A stretch of 44,301 nucleotides of DNA from Anaerolineaceae bacterium (GTDB lineage: Bacteria > Chloroflexota > Anaerolineae > Anaerolineales > Anaerolineaceae). Shown piece by piece: positions 8,610 through 16,669 of this stretch; the first letter of the stretch is position 1; each line of letters starts with the position of its first letter. A program made the position numbers and the translations under genes. Below the pieces are notes generated by a model. That model had not been told where the DNA came from, ran no database searches, and saw nothing but the letters and a program-made list of their open reading frames with translations. The stretch is taken from contig DQHW01000018.1 of assembly GCA_003524305.1 (NCBI GenBank), forward strand, positions 22,436-66,736. The letters are read 5' to 3'.

Positions 8610-8855
8610 ATGGAAAGTAAAATGGATGATATGAATAATAAAGGCATGTTTGGATTGGAAGAAAAACTATCCAGTATGTTAAAACCGGTTATGCCTAATC
8701 CGGTATTTATGAACAACTTAAAAACCAGACTGGTTAAAACCCCGGCCATTTTAATTGAAAAATCAAAACGCCGAATGGGAATAATGGTAGTTGGGGTAGG
8801 CTTATTTGCCGGTGCGTTGGCCGTTTGGTTAATTTCAAAACTTAAGAAGATTTAA
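8610..8855 (+). CDS. Small single-span membrane protein, candidate anti-sigma factor
   Basis: An 81-residue protein that I do not recognise by family. Residues ~17-45 form an amphipathic stretch (LEEKLSSMLKPVMPNPVF, then NNLKTRL). Residues ~56-75 form one transmembrane helix, followed by a basic end (SKLKKI). The gene begins 15 bases after the sigma-factor stop, so the two are almost certainly co-expressed. Position and topology (cytosolic N-terminus, one span) fit a membrane anti-sigma. However, the zinc-binding motif of ZAS anti-sigmas is absent and there is almost no domain beyond the membrane. The anti-sigma role is an inference from context only. Confidence 0.7.
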   Translation: MESKMDDMNNKGMFGLEEKLSSMLKPVMPNPVFMNNLKTRLVKTPAILIEKSKRRMGIMVVGVGLFAGALAVWLISKLKKI

Positions 8856-8871
8856 CATCACAAAGTAGATA

Positions 8872-9126
8872 TTAACTCAGACCAAATTTTTCACGTAGTT
8901 GGTAACTTGAAGGTTCAACCAAGAGTGATCCGTCTGGAAATAAAATTGTTGGCACACTCTTACATCCTTTGTTGACGCTCTTGACATATTCTACGGCATC
9001 TTTATTAAGGTCGATATCAACCCATTCGTATTCAATTTTATTTTCTGAGAAGAAATTTCTTGCTCTTCTGCAATCTCCACACCAGGATGTCCCGTACATT
9101 TTAATTTTTTGTGGTGAATCTGTCAT
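8872..9126 (-). CDS. Glutaredoxin-like / mycoredoxin-type thiol oxidoreductase
   Basis: An 84-residue thioredoxin-fold protein with the active site SWCGDC near residues 14-19, the cis-proline segment VPTILF and the ending SYQLREKFGLS. This pattern matches mycoredoxin and NrdH-like glutaredoxins of actinobacteria and Chloroflexota, which reduce mixed disulfides. The start overlaps the stop of the upstream 112-residue gene by four bases (ATGA type), so the two are translationally coupled. The low-molecular-weight thiol partner cannot be told from sequence. Confidence 0.88.
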   Translation of the reverse strand: MTDSPQKIKMYGTSWCGDCRRARNFFSENKIEYEWVDIDLNKDAVEYVKSVNKGCKSVPTILFPDGSLLVEPSSYQLREKFGLS

Positions 9127-9461
9127 TTTAATTCTCCGTTAATAATAGATAACTTTTCGATCACCAATCTTGAGTCTAATAATAAATCGAAATTCGATGG
9201 ATAACTAAAATCGATGCCTATGCGAGTTGATAATCGATCAAGCGGTTCGTGAACGGATGCAGGAAGTATTTTTCTAATTTCTTCATCCTTGAGCAATCCA
9301 TTCAACGATAATCCCCTTTGGTTAAAATCCATGGTTTTCAGGTATTCCCGAATTGCCAAACCAGCAGCGCGACGGGCTAATACCCTTGCCATACCCTCAT
9401 TACCTTTCAGCCTGGTTTCTTCTGCCTTGATCAGTTCAAGTGATGCCAATGATTCATCCAT
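9123..9461 (-). CDS. Uncharacterised small helical protein
   Basis: 112 residues, no recognised family. It looks wholly alpha-helical and soluble, with a motif ARRAAGLAIREYL near residue 30 that faintly recalls HEPN-type four-helix proteins. The RxxxxH nuclease motif of active HEPN toxins is absent. It is coupled by a four-base overlap to the mycoredoxin-like gene and diverges from fmt. There are no cysteines, so it is unlikely itself to be a disulfide substrate. The coupling supports a real gene; the function is unknown. Confidence 0.7.
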   Translation of the reverse strand: MDESLASLELIKAEETRLKGNEGMARVLARRAAGLAIREYLKTMDFNQRGLSLNGLLKDEEIRKILPASVHEPLDRLSTRIGIDFSYPSNFDLLLDSRLVIEKLSIINGELK

Positions 9462-9495
9462 GACTGAATTTTACCTTCGATTTATTCTAACCTCA

Positions 9496-9519
9496 CAATG
9501 ATTATGCTAAAATCATTGC
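9496..9519 (+). promoter_or_regulatory. Extended -10 promoter of fmt inside a palindrome (leaderless start predicted)
   Basis: TGC TAAAAT (9505-9513) is an extended -10 element. It ends exactly six bases before the ATG at 9520, which places initiation on or beside the start codon. It lies in the perfect inverted repeat CAATGATT (9496-9503) / AATCATTG (9511-9518). No ribosome site precedes the start. The same geometry is seen at scpA. Confidence 0.5.
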
Positions 9520-10446
9520 ATGTCAGAAAAAGTCGTTTTTATGGGTTCCCCCGAATTGGCTGCAAAGATTTTAGAATCGCTGGTAACCAGGTATCAGGTT
9601 GTAGGTGTGGTCACCCAACCCGATCGTCCTGCCGGGCGTGGAAAAGTATTAACCTCACCCCCAGTTAAAGTTTTGGCAGACCAATTGGGTATCGCTACCA
9701 TTCAACCTGAACGGATTCGCGATGAAGCATTCGCCCAGCTTCAGGCATGGAACCCGGATGTCATCGTGGTGGCTGCCTTTGGGCAGATACTGCGGCAGAG
9801 AGTTCTTGATTTGCCAAAATTTGGTTGCATTAATGTGCATGCCTCGTATCTACCGCGATGGAGGGGGGCTGCACCCATTCAGGCGGCTATTTTACATGGT
9901 GATGAATTCACGGGTGTCAGCATCATGAAAATGGATGCCGGTATTGATACAGGACCAGTCTTGATCCAGGAAAAAGTTTACCTGACTGAAGACGAGAACT
10001 TAGCCAGTTTGACCCATAAACTTTCAACTTTGGGTGCTTCGCTGCTGCTTAAGGCACTTGAAGAATACTTGGATGGTCGATTAAACACAACCCCACAGCC
10101 TGAAAGCGGAGACACCTATGCGGCTATGCTCAGCAAGGAAGACGGATTGCTCGATTTTTCAAAATCAGCAGTTGAGATTGACCGCAAGGTTAGGGCTTTA
10201 AACGATTGGCCGGGGACATTTTGCGAGATCAACGGGCAAGTATTGAAGATTCGTAAAGTAAAAATCCTTCATTCTGAAACGCATCCTGCCGGGATGCAAA
10301 GTGTTCTAGATAAAATTCCAGCCATCAGCACACCAGATGGATGGGTACAACTCCTTGAAGTGCAACCAGCAGGTAAAAAGTGGATGCCAGGAGCTGATTT
10401 CTTGAGAGGCATCCAGAACTGGAATGACAGCAAAAAAAATGATTGA
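9520..10446 (+). CDS. fmt: Methionyl-tRNA formyltransferase
   Basis: Transfers a formyl group from 10-formyl-THF to initiator Met-tRNA. The 308-residue length is normal. The N-terminal catalytic domain (~1-205) carries VFMGSPELAAKIL, the substrate-binding segment VTQPDRPAGRGK and the folate-site block NVHASYLPRWRGAAPI. The C-terminal tRNA-binding domain follows (~206-308) and contains RALNDWPGTF. The start has no Shine-Dalgarno sequence and is predicted to be leaderless. The reading frame of the next gene begins inside its last 23 bases, so at least two genes are coupled. No peptide deformylase gene is adjacent. Confidence 0.97.
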   Translation: MSEKVVFMGSPELAAKILESLVTRYQVVGVVTQPDRPAGRGKVLTSPPVKVLADQLGIATIQPERIRDEAFAQLQAWNPDVIVVAAFGQILRQRVLDLPKFGCINVHASYLPRWRGAAPIQAAILHGDEFTGVSIMKMDAGIDTGPVLIQEKVYLTEDENLASLTHKLSTLGASLLLKALEEYLDGRLNTTPQPESGDTYAAMLSKEDGLLDFSKSAVEIDRKVRALNDWPGTFCEINGQVLKIRKVKILHSETHPAGMQSVLDKIPAISTPDGWVQLLEVQPAGKKWMPGADFLRGIQNWNDSKKND

Positions 10447-11497
10447 ATTCACACACAAACCATTAAAGGCAATATGTTTTGGCATGGGAGCCATTGGTAC
10501 TTATATCGGTGGAAGCCTTGCTGCCCATGGAGCGAATGTTACTTTCATCGAGAAAAAAGAATTCATTCGAAATGCAGAAGCCAGCGGAATTCACCTAAAT
10601 ATAAATGGACATGAAATTCATGTTCCGAAAATTAACATCACCTCGGATGTAAGACAAGCTATTTCAGGAGAACCGGCGGATGTTGCGCTCCTGGCCGTAA
10701 AATCAAATGACACCGCTTCAGTTCTTGATTTGCTGACTGGACTTGAAAATGAATTTCCACCGATTTTGTGCCTTCAGAATGGCGTAGAAAATGAAGGGCT
10801 GATCGCCCGCAAATTGGGTGAGGAGAAAGTAATCGGGGGCAGCATTACAAGTGCAGTGGGGCGTTCAGGGCTTGGAAATATTAAACTGGAAAAACTGCGA
10901 GGAGTTGGCATTGAAACCGGGCATTCCATTTCACAAACCCTGATTGATTGGTTTAATCTCTCAGGCTTGCGCGCGAAAGGTTATGAATCTCGAGCTGATA
11001 TGAAGTGGTCAAAGATGCTCACCAATCTATTAGCGAATGCCACTTCTGCCATATTAAACTGGACACCCGCGCAGGTCTATTCCCATCCGTTGACCTGGCG
11101 CATCGAATTGGAACAAATTCGCGAGGCTATGGAAGTAATGAGGCGAATGCATATTCACCTGGTGGATTTACCCGGAACACCTGTTAAACCGCTGATGCTC
11201 TTGCTTAAAAATTTACCAGCGGGTATGAGCCGGAATTTGATTGGTGCCCCCTTAGCTAAAGGGCGCGGTGAAAAAATGCCGTCTTTTCACATCGACCTTT
11301 ATTCTGGAAAGACAACCAGTGAAGTTACCTATCTTAATGGCGCTGTTTCAAGATATGCCTCAAAAGTTGGTGTGAAATCTCCTGTAAACAATGGTTTATG
11401 CCAGTTGTTGGAACAAATGGCAATTGGAAAGATATCAAAAGAGCAATTTGCCGGGCAGCCTGAAAAACTTGATCAATGGCTTAAGAGGCAAAAATGA
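10424..11497 (+). CDS. 2-dehydropantoate 2-reductase family protein (ApbA/PanE)
   Basis: NADPH-dependent ketopantoate reductase family. The 357-residue frame has a Rossmann fold start (ICFGMGAIGTYIGGSLA), the block LLAVKSNDTASVL and the C-terminal helical domain with SRADMKWSKMLTNLLANATS, which contains the lysine expected for catalysis. It would make pantoate for coenzyme A, although paralogues reduce other 2-oxo acids. It is longer than the ~300-residue enterobacterial enzyme. Start choice is uncertain: ATG 10424 overlaps fmt by 23 bases, and ATG 10439 overlaps by 8. The stop overlaps the next start (ATGA). Confidence 0.88.
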   Translation: MTAKKMIEFTHKPLKAICFGMGAIGTYIGGSLAAHGANVTFIEKKEFIRNAEASGIHLNINGHEIHVPKINITSDVRQAISGEPADVALLAVKSNDTASVLDLLTGLENEFPPILCLQNGVENEGLIARKLGEEKVIGGSITSAVGRSGLGNIKLEKLRGVGIETGHSISQTLIDWFNLSGLRAKGYESRADMKWSKMLTNLLANATSAILNWTPAQVYSHPLTWRIELEQIREAMEVMRRMHIHLVDLPGTPVKPLMLLLKNLPAGMSRNLIGAPLAKGRGEKMPSFHIDLYSGKTTSEVTYLNGAVSRYASKVGVKSPVNNGLCQLLEQMAIGKISKEQFAGQPEKLDQWLKRQK

Positions 11498-12894
11498 GCG
11501 TTCCAGGCTGGGTGCAAGACAGCATTTTTTATCAGATATTTCCAGACCGATTTGCAAATGGACAATACGGCAACAATCCTAAGTCAGTCTTGCCATGGAA
11601 TGCGAAACCCACCATATTAGGTTTTCACGGTGGTGATCTTAAGGGCATCATAGATCATATGTATTACCTGTTGGATTTAGGGGTCAATGCCATTTACTTG
11701 AATCCAATTTTTCTCTCGCCTTCCAACCATCGTTATAATGCCGTTGATTATTTCCAAATAGATCCCAAGTTGGGAACCAAAATGGATTTTTTCACTCTTT
11801 TGGATGTAGCCCATCGAAACGAAATGAAAGTAATTCTAGATGGTGTTTTTAATCATTGCGGCAGGGGATTCTATGCTTTCAATGACATACTCGAAAACCA
11901 GGCTGACTCGCCCTATACTGATTGGTTTCATATAAAAAAATTTCCAGTGGATGCTTATTCAGCCGGTGATGCGACTACTTACGAAGGCTGGTGGAAATAT
12001 AAAAGCTTGCCAAAATTTAATACCTCAAATCCTGAAGTGGAAAATTACATCCTTAAGGTTGCGAGATATTGGATTGAGCAGGGGGCTGACGGCTGGAGGT
12101 TGGACGTACCAAACGAGATCAATGATGATGACTTCTGGCTGCGCTTCAGACAAGTAGTGCGTAATGCCAATCCTGATGCCTACCTGGTGGGTGAAATTTG
12201 GGATGGCGATCCACGTTGGGTAAATGATAACCATTTTGACGGCATCATGAATTATCCGCTTCGTGACCTGATCTTGAATATGTTATCTGGTGATATAAAA
12301 ATTGAGCAGTTTAAACTCGATTTACAAAAATACCAGACAAAATATGACGAAGAAAACACTAAAGCCATGTATAACCTGTTGGGATCTCATGATGTTGAAC
12401 GCTTCTTGACCAAGGTAGAAGGCGATCTTGCCAAGGCGAAATTAGGATACCTGTTATTGTTTACTTTGAGCGGTGTGCCAGCGATTTACTATGGGGATGA
12501 GATTGGTTTGCTTGGCGGCAAAGATCCTGATTGCCGGAGAGCCTTTAATTGGGATGAATCCCAATGGATGACATCCTTGCGCGAGTGGATCAAGAAATTG
12601 ATTCGTTACCGAAAAGACAAAGTTGCGCTGCGTCGCGGCATTTTCCAGCTTTTAAATACCGAGTCAAGCAATAAGTGCCTTGCATTTGTCCGTGTTATTG
12701 ACAATGAATGCGGATTGGTACTCATTAATTTCGAGAATTCAGGTTCAGAAATAATCATTGATTTAAGTGGTACTCCGTTGGCAACTCACAAAAGTCTGCG
12801 CAATGTATTGGCGACTGAAGAATATTTTGTGATTAATCACAAAATCACGGTGAAGTTGGCAGCAACATCAGGCAGCTTACTGTTTCCATATTAG
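11494..12894 (+). CDS. GH13 alpha-amylase-family glycosidase (neopullulanase/cyclomaltodextrinase-like)
   Basis: A 466-residue TIM-barrel enzyme acting on alpha-glucans. The opening SIFYQIFPDRFANG is typical of the neopullulanase group. Conserved regions are DGVFNHCG (I), DGWRLDVPNE with nucleophile D204 (II), YLVGEIWDG with acid E234 (III) and GSHDVER with D300 (IV). There is no signal peptide and no N-terminal starch-binding domain, so it is shorter than classical cyclomaltodextrinases (~580 residues) and probably cytoplasmic. It overlaps the panE-like gene by four bases. Maltodextrin breakdown is the likely role; the exact specificity is open. Confidence 0.92.
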   Translation: MSVPGWVQDSIFYQIFPDRFANGQYGNNPKSVLPWNAKPTILGFHGGDLKGIIDHMYYLLDLGVNAIYLNPIFLSPSNHRYNAVDYFQIDPKLGTKMDFFTLLDVAHRNEMKVILDGVFNHCGRGFYAFNDILENQADSPYTDWFHIKKFPVDAYSAGDATTYEGWWKYKSLPKFNTSNPEVENYILKVARYWIEQGADGWRLDVPNEINDDDFWLRFRQVVRNANPDAYLVGEIWDGDPRWVNDNHFDGIMNYPLRDLILNMLSGDIKIEQFKLDLQKYQTKYDEENTKAMYNLLGSHDVERFLTKVEGDLAKAKLGYLLLFTLSGVPAIYYGDEIGLLGGKDPDCRRAFNWDESQWMTSLREWIKKLIRYRKDKVALRRGIFQLLNTESSNKCLAFVRVIDNECGLVLINFENSGSEIIIDLSGTPLATHKSLRNVLATEEYFVINHKITVKLAATSGSLLFPY

Positions 12895-12900
12895 GAAAAA

Positions 12901-13959
12901 ATGGCAAAAATTGAACCTCCACAAACTAAATATCCACATACGATAATAAAAGTCATCATTGTTGGACTTTCCAGTATATTGGCAGTATGTTTGATTCCAG
13001 CCATTATTAAACTTTCCACTGATCAAACCCTCTTTAAATCTGATTTCTATGCGGGTGTTCTAAAAAAAACCAATTTCTATGATCAATTGCCAGTATTGTT
13101 GGGGGATATAGTCATGTCTTCGAGTACATCTATCCAACAGGGCGGCTTGTTGACAGGATTAGACCAGGAACAATTCAAATGGATGATGACCTCTTTGCTG
13201 CCGCCAGGATGGATTGAAGCAGAGACTGAATCGGCAATGGCATCCGTGCTGGACTTTCTGAATTTTGAAACCGACACACTGACTATTATTGTGGATCTTC
13301 AGCCAATAAAAGACTATCTTTCGAGTGAACAGGGTCGGTTGGCGTTGGTCAACCTGCTCGAGAATTTGCCAGATTGCACTGAAGAGCAATTAATTCAAAT
13401 CATGATCGCCATGCAAAGCGGGCAAGGCGGTTTTGCGTTGTGCCATCCTCCTTTAAGTGAATTATTCAATATGGATACAATGCTTGACCCGGTGATCAGT
13501 TCATTTTTAGTCACTTTACCAACTTCGATTATTCTTCCACCGCCGGGGCAGACGGGGATATTTGTAGAGCTTACAGAATCTCCGGTTTTTCAAATTTATA
13601 GAAATGTACGCTTTATACTGGCACTTTTTCCGTGGATTTGTTTAATATTGAGCACCATGATTTTTTTGCTCACATTGCGATCAATACATTGGTTGACTGG
13701 CTCATTAGGTTGGCCTCTTGTTTTTGCCAGTATGGCAGCAGCAATTCCAGGGCTATGGCTTTTTCTGTTTAATGCGAAGGATTTGGAAGGGGTGATAGTC
13801 AACACAAGATTGGGAACGCTTCAAGGTTTGGAAGGGTTAATGGTCGAAGTCTTCCAGCAAGGGTTACACACAGCAGGACAGGGACTTTTAATCTGGAGCC
13901 TGGGGGCTTTGACTCTGGGGTTGGTGCTTTTGGTGGTTTGGTTTGTTACTAAAAAATAA
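12901..13959 (+). CDS. Uncharacterised membrane protein with large external domain
   Basis: 352 residues, no family recognised. One transmembrane helix (~16-38) is followed by a ~190-residue domain outside the membrane (~39-228), two helices (~231-252 and ~258-278), a short loop and a last helix (~318-347). The external domain is rich in leucine and proline. It has two cysteines close together (~134-156, in PDCTEEQ and ALCHPPL), which could form a disulfide. It starts six bases after the GH13 gene, so it belongs to the fmt transcription unit. A cell-envelope role is possible but not shown. Confidence 0.75.
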   Translation: MAKIEPPQTKYPHTIIKVIIVGLSSILAVCLIPAIIKLSTDQTLFKSDFYAGVLKKTNFYDQLPVLLGDIVMSSSTSIQQGGLLTGLDQEQFKWMMTSLLPPGWIEAETESAMASVLDFLNFETDTLTIIVDLQPIKDYLSSEQGRLALVNLLENLPDCTEEQLIQIMIAMQSGQGGFALCHPPLSELFNMDTMLDPVISSFLVTLPTSIILPPPGQTGIFVELTESPVFQIYRNVRFILALFPWICLILSTMIFLLTLRSIHWLTGSLGWPLVFASMAAAIPGLWLFLFNAKDLEGVIVNTRLGTLQGLEGLMVEVFQQGLHTAGQGLLIWSLGALTLGLVLLVVWFVTKK

Positions 13960-13986
13960 ATTCCTAAAAATTATTTTTTGGGAATT
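13959..13986. terminator. Weak bidirectional hairpin between convergent genes
   Basis: AATTCC (13959-13964) pairs with GGAATT (13981-13986), with an A-rich then T-rich interior. It sits in the 11-base gap between two convergent stop codons and overlaps the mutS stop. It could end both transcripts, but the stem is weak. Confidence 0.35.
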
Positions 13987-16553
13987 ATAAATTTCCGTTG
14001 CCATTCATATAGAATATTTAACGCTTCCAGCGGAGGGATTGTATTCAGGTCTATCCCTTTTAGTTCATCCAAAAGAGGATTAGTTTCAGGAAAGAGCGCC
14101 ATCTGAGTGGATGGCTGCGCTTCGATTTTTATCGCAGAACCAGAACTTTCTTGAAGCTGTTTTAATATTTCAGTTGCCCTTGATATGACCGGACGTGGAA
14201 TTCCAGCCATCTGAGCTACATGGATGCCGTAAGAGCGATCTGCACCGCCAGGAATGATCTTGTGCAGAAAGACAACAGTGTTGCCTGTTTCACTGACTGC
14301 GACATTGTAATTTCGTACACCAGGCAGCAACTCGCATAGCTGGGTGAGTTCATGATAATGGGTGGCAAAAAAAGTACGTGATTTCAAGCGTGGATGATTA
14401 TGCAAGAACTCGACTACTGACCAGGCGATTGAAAGACCATCATAAGTTGATGTGCCCCGGCCTATTTCATCCAGAATGATCAAACTGCGTGGAGTGGCAT
14501 GATTGAGAATATTGGCAGTCTCGATCATTTCAACCATAAAAGTAGATTGACCGGCATGAATTTCATCCTGGGCGCCGATGCGGGTGAAAATGCGGTCTAC
14601 CAGACCGATTTTTGCTTTGGATGCCGGTACGAATGATCCGATTTGAGCCATGAGCACTATCAAAGCCACCTGGCGCAGGAAGGTGGATTTTCCGGCCATG
14701 TTTGGACCGGTTATGATGCGAATGGTCTCGCCTGGTTCCATAATAATGTCGTTAGGTACAAAGCGTTCTTCATGCAACGTGGTTTCAACCACAGGATGGC
14801 GGCCATCCGCAATGTCAAGGGTGCTGTCATCCGTCATCTCAGGCAAGCTATATTTTTCAAGTGCTGCAATTTCAGCCAAACCAGCCTGCACATCCAGTTC
14901 GGCAATGGTGCGTGCTGTATCTAATAATCGCGGGATGGAGAGCGTTAATTGCTGACATATCTCTTTGAACAACTTGAGTTCAATTTCATGAATACGTTCT
15001 TCTGCATTTAATACCAGAGCTTCGTATTCTTTCATCTCTGGTGTGATGTAACGTTCTGCGTTTACCAGAGTCTGTTTGCGGATGTATTCAGGTGGTGCCT
15101 GGTTGGTGTTGCTGTGAGTGATTTCAAGATAATAACCAAAAACCTTGTTGAACCCCACTTTAAGGGTACGGATACCGGTGCGTTCTCTTTCCACGTTTTC
15201 AAGGTTTGAAATCCACTCACGGGCATGCCTCGACATTTCGATGACATTATCGAGTTCTTCTGAATAACCGGCGCGGATTATGCCGGTGTTTGCCAACGTT
15301 GCCGGTGGGTTGTCATCAATGGATTTTTCAAGAAGTTCCAATGCTTCAGGGCAATTGTGAAAGTTTGGCAGCAAGGCAGCTAAGGCTGGTTCCTTTGACG
15401 GAAGTATTGCTCTAATTTCTGGGAGGCGTCCGATGATGCCACGGAGGGCCACCAAGTCGCGTGGGAGGGCATTGCCTGCAGTGACTCGGTTGACAAGCCT
15501 CTCCAGGTCGCCCAGGTGCTGTAACAGGCTTCTGAATCCCAATCTGAGCATTGAAGTGTTAAAGAAGAATTGCACCACCTGCTGACGGGTGTGAATGGTT
15601 TCAAGGTTAAGCAAAGGTTTACTTACCCATTGACGAATTAAGCGGTGACCCATGGGGGTGATCGCATGATCGAGGATGGAGAGCAGCGAGCCGTGAATGT
15701 CTCCACGACGAATGGTTTCAGTGAGTTCCAAATTGCGGCGGGTGGCAGCATCCAGGGTCATGAATTCTGAAGTGGAATAGACCGAAATACCTTTCAAAAG
15801 TAGCAATGAAGAAGGTTGTGTGTCTTTAAGGTATTGGAGAATTACCCCTGAGGTTTGAATGGCAAGAGGAAGACCTTCCATGCCGTAACCGTTTAGGGTC
15901 GTAACTTCCATCAGGCGTAGAATAATCTCTCGACAGCGGCCAGACTCAAAACGCCAATCTGGCAGACGTGTAACATGACCATTAAAGAAATCATATAGTT
16001 TGAGTGATTCCGGGCATAAGACTTCGGCTGGGTTTAAACGGGTTAATTCGGAGCGAAGATCGTTGAGAGTATCCAGGCTGGCGATTTCGGTGGTCTGAAA
16101 TTCTCCGGTTGAGATATCTACATAGGCAAGTCCAAAATGATCCTCAGTAGCTGTCACTGCAGCAAGGAAGTTGTTTCGGTCACTTTTTAGTAATGAAGGT
16201 TCAAACACAGTGCCCGGGGTAACCACACGCACCACTTCACGGGGGAAAAGCCCTTTACTGGGTTGGCTGCCAACTTGTTCACAGATGGCGACATGATATC
16301 CCTTGTCAATTAGACGTGAAAGATAATTTTCAACGGCATGGTAAGGAATTCCCGCCATGGGAATGCGTTTGCCTTTATCAGCAGAACCGCGGCCTGTTAA
16401 AACAATATCCAATTCACGAGAGGTGATCTCGGCATCTTCGTCAAAGGTCTCATAAAAATCACCCAGGCGAAAGAAAACGATGGTGTCAGGATATTTTTTC
16501 TTGATATCAAGATATTGTTGACGAATCGGTGTAACGTCTTCTTCCATATCCAT
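13971..16553 (-). CDS. mutS: DNA mismatch repair protein MutS
   Basis: Recognises mismatches and small loops and recruits the repair machinery through ATP hydrolysis. 860 residues, a full-length MutS1. The mismatch-reading F-x-E triad is F33-Y34-E35 in LGDFYETF. The ATPase domain has Walker A GPNMAGKST (near residue 615), the block STFMVEMIET, Walker B LIILDEIGRGTSTYDG and ATHYHEL. The C-terminus continues past the ATPase, as in dimer/tetramer-forming MutS. An ATG at 16547 is an alternative start. TATAAT at 16583-16588 on the minus strand is a candidate -10. No mutL is in the window. Confidence 0.97.
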   Translation of the reverse strand: MDMEEDVTPIRQQYLDIKKKYPDTIVFFRLGDFYETFDEDAEITSRELDIVLTGRGSADKGKRIPMAGIPYHAVENYLSRLIDKGYHVAICEQVGSQPSKGLFPREVVRVVTPGTVFEPSLLKSDRNNFLAAVTATEDHFGLAYVDISTGEFQTTEIASLDTLNDLRSELTRLNPAEVLCPESLKLYDFFNGHVTRLPDWRFESGRCREIILRLMEVTTLNGYGMEGLPLAIQTSGVILQYLKDTQPSSLLLLKGISVYSTSEFMTLDAATRRNLELTETIRRGDIHGSLLSILDHAITPMGHRLIRQWVSKPLLNLETIHTRQQVVQFFFNTSMLRLGFRSLLQHLGDLERLVNRVTAGNALPRDLVALRGIIGRLPEIRAILPSKEPALAALLPNFHNCPEALELLEKSIDDNPPATLANTGIIRAGYSEELDNVIEMSRHAREWISNLENVERERTGIRTLKVGFNKVFGYYLEITHSNTNQAPPEYIRKQTLVNAERYITPEMKEYEALVLNAEERIHEIELKLFKEICQQLTLSIPRLLDTARTIAELDVQAGLAEIAALEKYSLPEMTDDSTLDIADGRHPVVETTLHEERFVPNDIIMEPGETIRIITGPNMAGKSTFLRQVALIVLMAQIGSFVPASKAKIGLVDRIFTRIGAQDEIHAGQSTFMVEMIETANILNHATPRSLIILDEIGRGTSTYDGLSIAWSVVEFLHNHPRLKSRTFFATHYHELTQLCELLPGVRNYNVAVSETGNTVVFLHKIIPGGADRSYGIHVAQMAGIPRPVISRATEILKQLQESSGSAIKIEAQPSTQMALFPETNPLLDELKGIDLNTIPPLEALNILYEWQRKFIIPKK

Positions 16554-16635
16554 CCCAAGTATAAAAGGTGCGAACCTTATGAATTATATCTCAAATGAGG
16601 ATAGCCAATTTTTCAACCCATATTGATTTCGTGTG

Positions 16636-16641
16636 TATAAT
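16636..16641 (+). promoter_or_regulatory. Candidate -10 element of the aldo/keto reductase gene
   Basis: A perfect TATAAT lies 28 bases before the start codon at 16670. The best upstream -35 candidate (TTCAAC, 16612-16617, 18-base spacing) is only fair. AAGGAG follows between it and the start codon. Confidence 0.4.
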
Positions 16642-16669
16642 CATGGCAATGAATGTCAAGGAGACAGGG

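Noticed and set aside
9123..9461. HEPN toxin
   Set aside because: Some helical similarity, but the RxxxxH motif and a nucleotidyltransferase antitoxin partner are missing.
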